Below are positions 51,653-59,756 of a stretch of 64,000 nucleotides of DNA, in pieces; within the stretch, counting starts at the first letter, position 1; the number at the start of each line of letters is the position of its first letter. A model generated the notes under the pieces. It worked only from the letters and a program-made list of their open reading frames with translations. It was not told where the DNA came from and ran no database searches. Both the position numbers and the translations under genes were made by a program. The DNA is from Mannheimia indoligenes (GTDB taxonomy: Bacteria > Pseudomonadota > Gammaproteobacteria > Enterobacterales > Pasteurellaceae), in the NCBI RefSeq assembly GCF_036880405.1, contig NZ_JBAJJM010000001.1, positions 272,164 to 336,163 on the forward strand, given 5' to 3'.

Positions 51653-52519
51653 TTAATGTACCACACTTCCTTGGCTTTTTTGCTCTAAGCCTTTGACTTC
51701 CATTTTTAGAATTTCAGCGGAAGGGTCTTCAGGACATTGGTCGATGAAATAATTGATATCTTCCAAAGCAGCTTGGTAACAATCCATACTTGCTAATACC
51801 ATTCCACGATCACGAATTTCATACGGATCTTCAGGGCTCATTGCTAAGCGGTACTCAATTAAACGCAATGTTTCCTCATATTTCCCTTCACGGGTAAGAG
51901 CCATTTTAAACACTGTTTCAATCCGCTCAAGGAGTTCTTGTGGCTCGGCTCTTCTTAGAAGAACAGGAGTAACTTCCATACCGAAGCCTATTTCACCTTC
52001 CAGCCATTTATTGAGCATTTCAATGCTGATAAATTCGCCATTCCACGGGTTAATAAAGCGGACTTTGATTGCCCCATTCGGCTGTTTCATTTCCGCTCTT
52101 AAGACTAATTGAGTTGGGAAGTTTACAGGGTAAAGCGGTAAATCTAGCACAGAGGCTAAATAAAGCACCACCGCTCCTAATGAAACCGGCATTCCACGAC
52201 GTTTTTTGATGACTTGATTCAGCAATAAATTTTCCGTGTGGAAATAGTCTTCATAGTAGCAATGAAATCCCCATTCTTTATAAACTAAATGGATCAGTTG
52301 ATTAATTCGTTCTTCATCGCCTTCACCATTGACGTTGTAGCGAGCTTTTTTAGTTAATGCAGACATCTGCCCAAATACTTGTTGCTCATTTACCGTATCG
52401 TCAATTAGCGTGGTAAGCCGTAAGATTTCACGATAGAGAAACTTTTTCAACTCGGTATCGCTTATCTTAATTTTCGGCTCTGCCAACTCTTTCAATAATT
52501 CTTCAATAATATCGTCCAT
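51653..52519 (-). CDS. sirB1: SirB1/YchA-family protein
   Basis: A 288-residue protein of the SirB1 (YchA) family, a transglutaminase-like N-terminal fold with TPR-like C-terminal helices; no activity is established. Features: IKKRRGMPVSLGAVVLYLAS near 102-121 (the transglutaminase-like region), YPVNFPTQLVLRAE near 130-143, and the helical tail RLAMSPEDPYEIRDRG. In E. coli it stands in prfA-prmC-sirB2-sirB1-kdsA; here it follows prmC by 9 bases and is followed by ficA instead of kdsA. Confidence 0.9.
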   Translation of the reverse strand: MDDIIEELLKELAEPKIKISDTELKKFLYREILRLTTLIDDTVNEQQVFGQMSALTKKARYNVNGEGDEERINQLIHLVYKEWGFHCYYEDYFHTENLLLNQVIKKRRGMPVSLGAVVLYLASVLDLPLYPVNFPTQLVLRAEMKQPNGAIKVRFINPWNGEFISIEMLNKWLEGEIGFGMEVTPVLLRRAEPQELLERIETVFKMALTREGKYEETLRLIEYRLAMSPEDPYEIRDRGMVLASMDCYQAALEDINYFIDQCPEDPSAEILKMEVKGLEQKSQGSVVH

Positions 52520-52528
52520 TTCCTGCCT

Positions 52529-53776
52529 TTACTTTAGGATTGCTTGGGTAACTCTATCATTACCACCGTAATCTTCAACGGTTGTGATGTTTTCCCACAA
52601 ATTTGGATCAAATAAATTTCTTACCTGCTCGCCTTGCTGCCAGCCGTGCTCCAGCATTAATGTACCTTGAGGCTTTAAGTAAAGCGGTGCATTTTCAATA
52701 ATTTTTTGCAAATCGCTCAACCCATTGTGATCGGCAACTAAAGCGGTTAAAGGTTCAAAACGTACATCGCCTACGGTTAAATTTTCATCTTCTGCATCAA
52801 TATAGGGCGGGTTGGATAAAATCAAGTCAAACTGCTGATTTTCAAGTGATTTAAACCAATCACTCTGTAAAAATCGGACATTATCAAAGCCAAGATTTTG
52901 GCGATTTTCTTCCGCAAGTTTGACCGCCTCAGGCTGAAAATCCACCCCGATAATATCAGCTTTATCGCCTAACTCACTCGCCATTGCCAATGCAATTGCC
53001 CCAGTACCGGTGCCTAAATCCAAAATTTGCAAATTTTTTTGATTTTTTAACCGCTTGTGAGCAAAATCTAATGCCAGCTCAACTAACCGTTCTGTATCAG
53101 GGCGGGGAATTAACGTTGCGGTTGAAACCTTTAACGGCAACGACCAAAACTCTTTCTCGCCTAAAATATACGCCATCGGTTCACCGTTTGCACGTCTTGC
53201 TAAGTATTCGGCAAGTTGTTTTAGCTCATTTTCGGTTAAGATTGTTTCGCTAAACGCAAAAATTGCTGATTTTGTGCGTTTTGTAACCGCTTGTAGGAGC
53301 AAATTTGCATCGAATTTGGCATCTAAAAAAGGGTTGTTTTCGGCATTTTCAAGCAATGTTTGTTCAGCAAAGGTGAGCCATTCTGCGTAAGTTTTGGGGA
53401 AAATATTTACTGCATAAAACCGTTCACAAACTACTTCAAAGTGTTCATCAATCTCCTTGTCAAGTTCCCCTTCAAAAAAATCGCGGTGGGCAATTTTCCA
53501 AGATTGATAGTCGCCTTCTCCTTCGGCAAGGGCAAACTCTTCTGTGATTTCATTAAAGCGTTCAATGAAGACTTCCCTTAGCTGAATACACACAACAGCT
53601 TGATTTTGGCTGTCTAATACAATGTGTTTTTCACCTTTTTGTGGAAGCGGTTGATTTTCTAACGCATAAAAGCAATAACCAGAACAAGTTGCAGTCTTTC
53701 TACCCGCAACCACGAGATTGGCTAAGGTATTAGGTTTTATGCCAAATTGCCATTGATAAGAGAAGTTAGGTTCCAT
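52529..53776 (-). CDS. prmC: ASCH domain fused to PrmC release-factor methyltransferase
   Basis: A 415-residue fusion. Residues about 130-415 are PrmC, which methylates the GGQ glutamine of release factors: IPRPDTERLVELAL near 225, motif I LDLGTGTGAIALAMA near 255, and the substrate-binding SNPPYID near 325. Residues about 1-125 are an extra ASCH domain (SYQWQFGIKPNTLANLVVAG, then RKTATCS and FALAEGEGDYQSW), an RNA-binding fold. Met1 is the only Met before the PrmC part and no ATG, GTG or TTG lies at the junction, so the fusion is real at sequence level. Standard PrmC is about 277 residues. It lies between a lipoprotein gene and sirB1. Confidence 0.9.
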   Translation of the reverse strand: MEPNFSYQWQFGIKPNTLANLVVAGRKTATCSGYCFYALENQPLPQKGEKHIVLDSQNQAVVCIQLREVFIERFNEITEEFALAEGEGDYQSWKIAHRDFFEGELDKEIDEHFEVVCERFYAVNIFPKTYAEWLTFAEQTLLENAENNPFLDAKFDANLLLQAVTKRTKSAIFAFSETILTENELKQLAEYLARRANGEPMAYILGEKEFWSLPLKVSTATLIPRPDTERLVELALDFAHKRLKNQKNLQILDLGTGTGAIALAMASELGDKADIIGVDFQPEAVKLAEENRQNLGFDNVRFLQSDWFKSLENQQFDLILSNPPYIDAEDENLTVGDVRFEPLTALVADHNGLSDLQKIIENAPLYLKPQGTLMLEHGWQQGEQVRNLFDPNLWENITTVEDYGGNDRVTQAILK

Positions 53777-53816
53777 ATTAATATATGCTAAAAAATCGAT
53801 CTATTCTCAATGTAAA

Positions 53817-54350
53817 TTATAAAACCCTTACACAATTCCCCGAACGTACAGTTTCAGCAACTTTCTGTTCGATGCTAAATGCTTTGGTTGTAAAGTTACT
53901 TACGGCAAGGCTTACTTTGGTTTTTCCTGCTTTTTTTGTTTGTTGGTTTAATGCATCAAAATATTGTTGATCTAAACTTTGTAACTCTTGGTTTGCTTGT
54001 AAATTTGCTTGTACTTCATCAGCGTGAGCACGAGAAACTTTGCTCTGGGTAAAGTTATAAGTTAAGGCGTTATCTGCAAATTTCCAGCTGCCTGAACGCT
54101 CAAGAGCATAGTTAAAGATTGGGTTTTCAGCAGGGAGCGTTACATTTCCAAGATAGTTTGCTTTGCCATCTTTGGCTAATTTCACTTTATTGGTTGTTGC
54201 TGCAACACCATTCATCGCACACTCCCACTCTCCAACAAAATGCTCGGTAGTTGGTGTAATAACTTCGTTTTTTACCGCAGGACTTGAGTTAATAAAGCTG
54301 TTACAAGCAGCAAGTAGAGTAGTTGCTATGGCTAATAATATTTTTTTCAT
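53817..54350 (-). CDS. hypothetical lipoprotein
   Basis: A 177-residue protein with a clear lipoprotein signal: MKKILLAIATTLLAAC, the lipobox LLAAC with the lipidated Cys at 16. The mature part has GEWECAMNGVAA near 40, a likely beta-rich domain (GSWKFADNALTYNF), and a closing NCVRVL, so two later Cys could form a disulfide. I do not recognise the family. It lies between prfA and prmC, which are adjacent in E. coli, and is separated from prfA by an uptake-signal hairpin but not from prmC by any terminator. Confidence 0.82.
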   Translation of the reverse strand: MKKILLAIATTLLAACNSFINSSPAVKNEVITPTTEHFVGEWECAMNGVAATTNKVKLAKDGKANYLGNVTLPAENPIFNYALERSGSWKFADNALTYNFTQSKVSRAHADEVQANLQANQELQSLDQQYFDALNQQTKKAGKTKVSLAVSNFTTKAFSIEQKVAETVRSGNCVRVL

Positions 54351-54375
54351 ATTGAAATTCCTCTTTCTTTAGTTC

Positions 54376-54422
54376 ACAAGCGGTCAAATTTTACAAAAAT
54401 TATGCAAAATCTGACCGCTTGT
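54376..54422. repeat. inverted pair of DNA uptake signals
   Basis: ACAAGCGGTC at 54376 and GACCGCTTGT at 54413 form a perfect 10-bp inverted pair just past the prfA stop; on the minus strand no T-run follows, so termination here would be weak. Confidence 0.85.
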
Positions 54423-54425
54423 AAT

Positions 54426-55508
54426 TTAATTTTGATCCGACAACGCCGCTAACTGATCCGCTTGGTATTCGGTAATAATCGGCTGAATTAATTCATCAAT
54501 TTTACCGTTCATCACTTCATCTAAGCGGTAAACCGTCAAGTTGATACGGTGGTCGGTTACACGCCCTTGTGGGTAGTTGTAGGTACGGATTTTATCCGAA
54601 CGGTCGCCTGATCCGAGTAAGTTACGGCGTGTATCAGCTTGTTCTGCCGCTTGGCGTTCTTGTTCCACTTGCACGATACGAGAGGCAAGCACAGCCATCG
54701 CTTTAGCTTTGTTTTTGTGTTGTGAACGCTCGTCTTGACACTCCACCACAATGCCGGTTGGAATGTGGGTAATACGCACCGCAGAGTCGGTGGTATTAAC
54801 GTGCTGACCGCCTGCACCTGATGAACGGTAGGTATCAATACGTAAATCAGACGGATTAATTTCCGGCATTTCGCTTTCCGGCAGTTCCGGCATTACCGCA
54901 ACCGTACAGGCTGAGGTGTGAATACGCCCTTGTGATTCAGTTTTCGGCACACGTTGTACACGATGACCGCCTGATTCAAATTTCAGTTGTCCGTACACGC
55001 CTTCGCCGCTGATTTTAACGATGATTTCTTTATATCCGCCTTGTTCGCTTTCGTTTGCCGACATTTCTTCAATTCTCCAACGTTTACTTTCAGCATAGCG
55101 ACTGTACATACGGTATAAATCGCCGGCGAAAATCCCTGCTTCATCGCCACCTGTGCCGGCACGGATTTCTAAGAAGGCGTTGTATTCATCGTTCGGATCT
55201 TTCGGCAGCAATAAAATTTGTAAATGTTGTTCAAGGTTCTCAATTTCAGCTTTGTTTTCAGCAATTTCTTCCGCTGCCATATCTTTCATATCTGGATCAT
55301 CAAGCAGTAATTGAGCATCTTCAATGTCGCTGTTGAGCTTTTTCCAGCGGTTAAACGTGCCAACCACTTCTTCTAATTGGGAATATTCTTTGGAATACGC
55401 ACGGAATTTGTCTTGGTCGGAGATGACAGAGGCATCGCCCAATAACGCCTGTAACTCTTCGTGGCGTTCACTTAAACTTTCTAATTTATTAATGATGGAG
55501 TCTTTCAT
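54426..55508 (-). CDS. prfA: peptide chain release factor 1
   Basis: Recognises stop codons UAA and UAG. The 360 residues equal E. coli RF1. The peptidyl-hydrolysis motif GGQ is in SSGAGGQHVNTTDSAVR near 229-245, GRIHTSACTVAVMPE lies near 190-205, and the basic QHKNKAKAMAVLASR follows the GGQ. First gene of an operon that includes the lipoprotein, prmC, sirB1, ficA, ficT and kdsA. No hemA precedes it, unlike E. coli hemA-prfA. Confidence 0.97.
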   Translation of the reverse strand: MKDSIINKLESLSERHEELQALLGDASVISDQDKFRAYSKEYSQLEEVVGTFNRWKKLNSDIEDAQLLLDDPDMKDMAAEEIAENKAEIENLEQHLQILLLPKDPNDEYNAFLEIRAGTGGDEAGIFAGDLYRMYSRYAESKRWRIEEMSANESEQGGYKEIIVKISGEGVYGQLKFESGGHRVQRVPKTESQGRIHTSACTVAVMPELPESEMPEINPSDLRIDTYRSSGAGGQHVNTTDSAVRITHIPTGIVVECQDERSQHKNKAKAMAVLASRIVQVEQERQAAEQADTRRNLLGSGDRSDKIRTYNYPQGRVTDHRINLTVYRLDEVMNGKIDELIQPIITEYQADQLAALSDQN

Positions 55509-55527
55509 TTAAACTATCTCTTGAGTA

Positions 55528-55553
55528 TTAGGGCGAAAAATGTTTCGCCTCTA
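55528..55553. repeat. small palindrome upstream of prfA
   Basis: GGGCGAAA (55531) and TTTCGCCT (55543) pair around a 4-base loop. It is similar in style to the GGGGCAAA palindrome at 50007-50032. Confidence 0.45.
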
Positions 55554-55636
55554 TAAATTAAAAAAAGGAAATTTAAAAAGGAGGTAAATAACTGACAGAT
55601 TATAGCGGATTTTCGGTTAAAAAGCTTGCTCTAAGA

Positions 55637-56209
55637 CTAGATATCGAGCCAATTTTGTAAAATTTGAAGTCCATATTCGGTAATAAAGGATTCAGGATGA
55701 AATTGCACGCCGTAAATCGGTAAATTTTGGTGTTTAAATGCCATTAACACGTTTTGGTCGCAAACAGCACTTGCAACAAGCGGTGTATTTTCCAAAGAAT
55801 TTTGCAAAATGCCCCAAGAGTGGTACAAGCCCACTTGAAAGGTATTCGGCAAACCATTAAAAATTGGGCTAGGCTGAATTTGGCTTAACGTGCGTTGCTG
55901 ACCGTGGCGGACATCTTTCAAATTATACAAAGTGCCACCAAAAAATTCGCAAATTGTTTGATGCCCTAAGCACACACCCAAAATAGATTTGCTTTGATGA
56001 TAGTGTTCCAACATCGCAAAGGTTTGTGGGTAAGCCCTCGGCACATCAGGACCGGGGGAAATCAAAATATGGCTGAATTGTTCCACTTCGTCTAAGTTGA
56101 GCTCTTCCACTAATACCACTTTGGCAGGCACTTTAATTTTGCGAAGTAAATCTACCAAGTTGAATGTGAAAGAGTCGTGGTTGTCGATGATAAGTAATTT
56201 TTTATTCAT
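55637..56209 (-). CDS. pabA: aminodeoxychorismate synthase amidotransferase PabA
   Basis: A 190-residue class I glutamine amidotransferase of the TrpG/PabA group. The catalytic Cys is in GVCLGHQTICEFFGG near 79, ISPGPDVPRAYP near 50-61, and the His-Glu pair in VQFHPESF near 171. I call it PabA rather than a second TrpG because trpG is already in the trp operon and pabB-pabC lie just beyond rmuC. It would give ammonia to PabB for p-aminobenzoate and folate. It lies on the opposite strand from pabB. Confidence 0.85.
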   Translation of the reverse strand: MNKKLLIIDNHDSFTFNLVDLLRKIKVPAKVVLVEELNLDEVEQFSHILISPGPDVPRAYPQTFAMLEHYHQSKSILGVCLGHQTICEFFGGTLYNLKDVRHGQQRTLSQIQPSPIFNGLPNTFQVGLYHSWGILQNSLENTPLVASAVCDQNVLMAFKHQNLPIYGVQFHPESFITEYGLQILQNWLDI

Positions 56210-56232
56210 TTTGTTGTTTTATGTAATTTTTC

Positions 56233-56385
56233 AAATCTCCCCTAGCCCCTCTTTGTCTAAATAGGGGGACTAGATCGCCATAAATATTTAATCCATCTTT
56301 CTTCTATCACTAAATAGTCAGATGAAGGTAATTTACTAGATGATGGATCACCCCTCTTTAGACAAAGAGGGGTTAGGGGAGATTT
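56233..56385. mobile_element. candidate MITE-like element with 19-bp inverted ends
   Basis: AAATCTCCCCTAGCCCCTC at 56233 and its inverted copy at 56367-56385 match at 18 of 19 positions and enclose about 115 bases with no coding potential. Each end is itself a hairpin of the CCCCTC type seen at 36574-36614. No target duplication is clear. It fills most of the 178-base gap between rmuC and pabA. Confidence 0.55.
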
Positions 56386-56387
56386 GA

Positions 56388-58007
56388 CTATTCTTCCAAT
56401 AATTCCCTAGACACCATTTCCAATTTTATCGTGTCTGCCTCATTTTCCAGCAATTCCACCTGCGGCATTATTTGGCTGGCTTTGCTGGAAAGATGTTGAA
56501 AACGTTCCACTTTACCGATTAAGCCTTGTCGCCCAACGAGTGAGGTAACGGTTTGATTATATTGATTATTTGCGGTGTTCAGCGTATTGCCTAATTTGGC
56601 TAAACGATCCGCCACGGCACATACTTGGTTATAAATTTCACCGGCTTTTTCGCTGATTTCTCGTGCCTCTGTGTTACCACGTTCAATTCGCCATAAGTTC
56701 GCCACGGTGCGTAAAATCGGCATTAGCGTGGTGTAAGAAACTAAAATCACGTTGCGTTCGTAGCCAAAATTAAAGAGCTGCGGATCGTGTTTCATCGCCT
56801 CAATATATGCCGGCTCAATCGGCACAAACATCAGTACAAAATCAGGGCTTTTCACCCCTAACAGGGCACTATAATTTTTCTTGGAAAGTCCCTCGATATG
56901 ATTTCTCAATGAACGGCAATGTTCGTCTAACGCTTGGGAAATTGCAAAATTTTCTTCGGATCTGACCGCTTGATCGTACGCCACTAACGACACTTTGCTG
57001 TCAATAATCAGATGTTTTTGGTCGGGCAGATGTACGACAAAATCGGGGGCGAAGCGTCGCCCTTCTTCATCTCGAAAACTCTCTTGTGCCTGATAATGCT
57101 CGCCCGCCAATAAGCCAGCCGATTGCAATGCACTTTCTAACTGCACTTCTCCCCAGTTGCCGGCAATTTTATTGTTGCCTTTTAATGCGGTGGCGAGGTT
57201 TTGTGCCTCTTCCGACATTGATACACCAATTTGCAGCACCCGCTTAATTTCCGCCTCTAAATTCGCCGAGCCTTTAAGCGATTCGCTATGCACCTCATTC
57301 ACCCGTTTTTGAAAGCCTTCAATTTGCTCTTTAAACGGTTTGAGCAACGCCTCAAGTGAACTTTGATTGGTTTCGCTAAAACGTTTACTTTTCTCTTCCA
57401 AAATTTGTTGAGCCAAATGTTGGAATTCCATATTAAGCTGTTGTTTTACTTCCACAAAATTGCGTTGCTGCTGCTCAAAATTCGCCTGTTTTTCTGAAAG
57501 CGTAGTGCGTAGTTCTGTCAGTTCATTTTGCACCTCATTTAAGCGGCTAAAAAGCGATTGATTTTCTCGCTCTTTTTGCGAAAGGGAACTCTGGCTAAAT
57601 TGCAACTGTTCTTCCAAGCTCTCGGCTTTAGCGTGTGAAGAACCTATTCTTTCTTTCAACTCATTAATATACCGTTCCAGCTGATTTTCTTGCTGCTCAG
57701 CAAGCTCGATTTTTTGTTGAAAACGTTGTAGCTGAGCATCTCGTTCACTCAAGCGTTCGCTTACGGCTTCATATTTCGTTTGTTGTTGCACCGCCCACTG
57801 TTCCAGCTGATGTTTTTCTTGGGCTAAAACCTCATACTTTTGTTGAATTTGCTCGAATTTTGTGGTGATTATATCGAGATCTTGGCTTAATTCATAAGCA
57901 TCTCGCTGATAACGTGATTTCAAGAAAAACAGATAAATCCCCATTATCACGCAAATTGCAAGAGCGATATAAATCCAAATTTCATCAATATTAAGTGATG
58001 TGTTCAT
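56388..58007 (-). CDS. rmuC: DNA recombination protein RmuC
   Basis: RmuC limits recombination at inverted repeats; it is nuclease-like and membrane-anchored. The 539-residue protein has an N-terminal membrane helix (IWIYIALAICVIMGIYLFFL), a long coiled coil at about 45-210 rich in Gln and Glu, and the RmuC core with GNWGEVQLESALQSAGLL, FAPDFVVHLPDQKHLIIDSKV split over 330-350, and FVPIEPAYIEAMK. I start at MNTSLNIDEIWIY (58007), preceded by AAAGG; 37 more in-frame codons upstream would run into the pabB promoter. Divergent from pabB. Confidence 0.92.
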   Translation of the reverse strand: MNTSLNIDEIWIYIALAICVIMGIYLFFLKSRYQRDAYELSQDLDIITTKFEQIQQKYEVLAQEKHQLEQWAVQQQTKYEAVSERLSERDAQLQRFQQKIELAEQQENQLERYINELKERIGSSHAKAESLEEQLQFSQSSLSQKERENQSLFSRLNEVQNELTELRTTLSEKQANFEQQQRNFVEVKQQLNMEFQHLAQQILEEKSKRFSETNQSSLEALLKPFKEQIEGFQKRVNEVHSESLKGSANLEAEIKRVLQIGVSMSEEAQNLATALKGNNKIAGNWGEVQLESALQSAGLLAGEHYQAQESFRDEEGRRFAPDFVVHLPDQKHLIIDSKVSLVAYDQAVRSEENFAISQALDEHCRSLRNHIEGLSKKNYSALLGVKSPDFVLMFVPIEPAYIEAMKHDPQLFNFGYERNVILVSYTTLMPILRTVANLWRIERGNTEAREISEKAGEIYNQVCAVADRLAKLGNTLNTANNQYNQTVTSLVGRQGLIGKVERFQHLSSKASQIMPQVELLENEADTIKLEMVSRELLEE

Positions 58008-58092
58008 CGGTAAAACCTTTTTCAAAAAATGCTTTTCAAAACTATTACTTTGCATTATAACAGAGCTTTCCAATATTAAGCATTTCAGTTTT

Positions 58093-59067
58093 ATGCAAGA
58101 TTTTATAGACAAAGCCAATCAATATGGGCGAGCCAAACGTCCTTTTTTCTTTTTAATTGATTTTGAGCAGGAAAAGCCGCTTATTTTTCCGCTCGAAGAG
58201 GCTCATACAAGCGGTCTTTTTTTTGAGTTTTTTTGCAAATCGAATGCAGAAAAAACCTTTGAAAAAGTGGCTAAATCTTTTGAATTTTCAGCAAATCCAA
58301 TTACTTTTGCTGAATATCAAGCTGGTTTTGAATTGGTGAAGAAAGAAATTCAAGCCGGTAATAGCTATTTGCTGAATTTAAGCTATCCAACAGCCATTGA
58401 AACCAATTATTCATTAGCGGAGATTTTTGCAAGTAGTAAGGCAAAATATAAATGTTATCTGCAAGATCAATTTGTCTGCTTTTCGCCCGAATGCTTTGTG
58501 CGAATTGAGCAGAACCGCATTTTTTCTTACCCGATGAAAGGCACGATTAATGCGAGCGAAGAAAATGCTGAGCAGAAATTAATGGCTTCTGAAAAAGAGT
58601 TTACCGAACATAATACTATTGTAGATTTGATCCGAAACGATCTCGCCTTAGTTGCTAAAAATATTGAGGTTACAAAATATCGTTATGCGGAGAAGGTACA
58701 CACCCATCGCGGGGCGATTTTGCAGACAAGTTCTGAGATCTGCGGTGAATTAGCTGAAAATTGGCAAGAAAATATTGGATCTATTTTAGCTGCTTTATTA
58801 CCAGCTGGCTCAATTAGTGGAGCTCCAAAAGAGAAAACGGTTTCCATTATTCAGCAGGCAGAACGAGGCAAACGTGGTTACTACACGGGCATTTTTGGCT
58901 ATTTCGATGGCGAAAGTTTAGAAAGTGCGGTAGCAATTCGCTACATCGAGCAAACTGCAAATGGATTATTATTCCGCAGCGGCGGCGGAATTACTTCACA
59001 AAGTGTGTTAGAAGATGAATATAACGAAATTTTAGAGAAAGTCTATGTGCCAATTTCCACTCTTTGA
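58093..59067 (+). CDS. pabB: aminodeoxychorismate synthase component I PabB
   Basis: Converts chorismate and ammonia to 4-amino-4-deoxychorismate for folate. The 324-residue protein is the short form without a full N-terminal domain, as in H. influenzae. Motifs: GNSYLLNLSYP near 95-105, the PabB-type lysine in SYPMKGTI near 152, HNTIVDLIRNDLALVAKN, and AGSISGAPKEKTVSII near 240-256. The PMKGT motif marks it as PabB rather than TrpE. I start at 58093 (MQDFIDKANQYG). pabC overlaps its last 23 bases. Confidence 0.93.
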   Translation: MQDFIDKANQYGRAKRPFFFLIDFEQEKPLIFPLEEAHTSGLFFEFFCKSNAEKTFEKVAKSFEFSANPITFAEYQAGFELVKKEIQAGNSYLLNLSYPTAIETNYSLAEIFASSKAKYKCYLQDQFVCFSPECFVRIEQNRIFSYPMKGTINASEENAEQKLMASEKEFTEHNTIVDLIRNDLALVAKNIEVTKYRYAEKVHTHRGAILQTSSEICGELAENWQENIGSILAALLPAGSISGAPKEKTVSIIQQAERGKRGYYTGIFGYFDGESLESAVAIRYIEQTANGLLFRSGGGITSQSVLEDEYNEILEKVYVPISTL

Positions 59068-59665
59068 AACTCTCTCAATTATTGATGGAAAAGTTCAGAA
59101 TTTGGACTATCATCAGAAGCGTTTTGAACAAGCTGTGCAAAAATATTTTGACTGTGAGCCAACGTTTACACTGGCACAGATTTTAGTTGTGCCAGAGGCT
59201 TATCAACAAGGCAAAATACGTTGCCGAATTGATTATAATGCTTCCGAATTTGAGATAAAATTTTTTGCATACTCGCCAAAACAAGTCGAACGTTTTCGTT
59301 GTGTGGAGGTGGAAAATTGGGATTATCACTTAAAATTTAGCGATCGCAAGCGGTTTGATTTACTCAATATTTTGCAAAATGAAGAAGTGGTGATTATCAA
59401 TAATGGCAATGTGAGTGATTGCTCCATTGGTAACTTACTCTTTCTAAAAGATGGAGTTTGGTGTAGTCCGAAAGATTATTTGTTGAAAGGCACTCAATTA
59501 ACTCAATTACTAGAACAGAATAAAGTGAATTTAACGAAAATCACTCAAGCTGATTTAGGGCAATATGAAAAAATAATGTTAATTAATGCACTTAACCCAT
59601 TTGATGAATCAAGAGCTTTACCTTGTTCACAAATCTATTTTTGTGATCTGGATCGAAAAGTTTAA
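59045..59665 (+). CDS. pabC: 4-amino-4-deoxychorismate lyase PabC
   Basis: A 206-residue PLP enzyme of aminotransferase class IV, predicted to release p-aminobenzoate and pyruvate from aminodeoxychorismate. It is shorter than E. coli PabC (269). Seen: FETLSIIDGKVQNLDYHQKR near 7-26, the likely PLP lysine in LKFSDRKRFDLL near 95-106, and IINNGNVSDCSIGNLLF near 117-133. Its start overlaps pabB by 23 bases, so they are translationally coupled. recA follows with its own promoter. Confidence 0.88.
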   Translation: MCQFPLFETLSIIDGKVQNLDYHQKRFEQAVQKYFDCEPTFTLAQILVVPEAYQQGKIRCRIDYNASEFEIKFFAYSPKQVERFRCVEVENWDYHLKFSDRKRFDLLNILQNEEVVIINNGNVSDCSIGNLLFLKDGVWCSPKDYLLKGTQLTQLLEQNKVNLTKITQADLGQYEKIMLINALNPFDESRALPCSQIYFCDLDRKV

Positions 59666-59673
59666 AAAAACAC

Positions 59674-59712
59674 TTGCAACTGGATAAGTATATACTATAA
59701 TAATATACAGTT
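59674..59712 (+). promoter_or_regulatory. recA promoter with LexA-type box
   Basis: TTGCAA (59674-59679) and TATAAT (59696-59701) are 16 bases apart. A SOS-type palindrome TACTATAATAATATACAGTT at 59693-59712 overlaps the -10; its right half ACAG is perfect, its left half CTAT has one mismatch from CTGT. Position and form match the E. coli recA operator. Confidence 0.8.
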
Positions 59713-59756
59713 ATTTTACGCAATAAGCGTTTATTAAAATTGACAAAGGATAAAAT

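Noticed and set aside
55575..55655. Perfect ribosome site AAAAAGGAGGT followed by a CTG-initiated 22-codon frame
   Set aside because: No ATG, GTG or TTG follows at proper spacing, the frame overlaps the pabA end, and the peptide resembles nothing known; a chance match is more likely.
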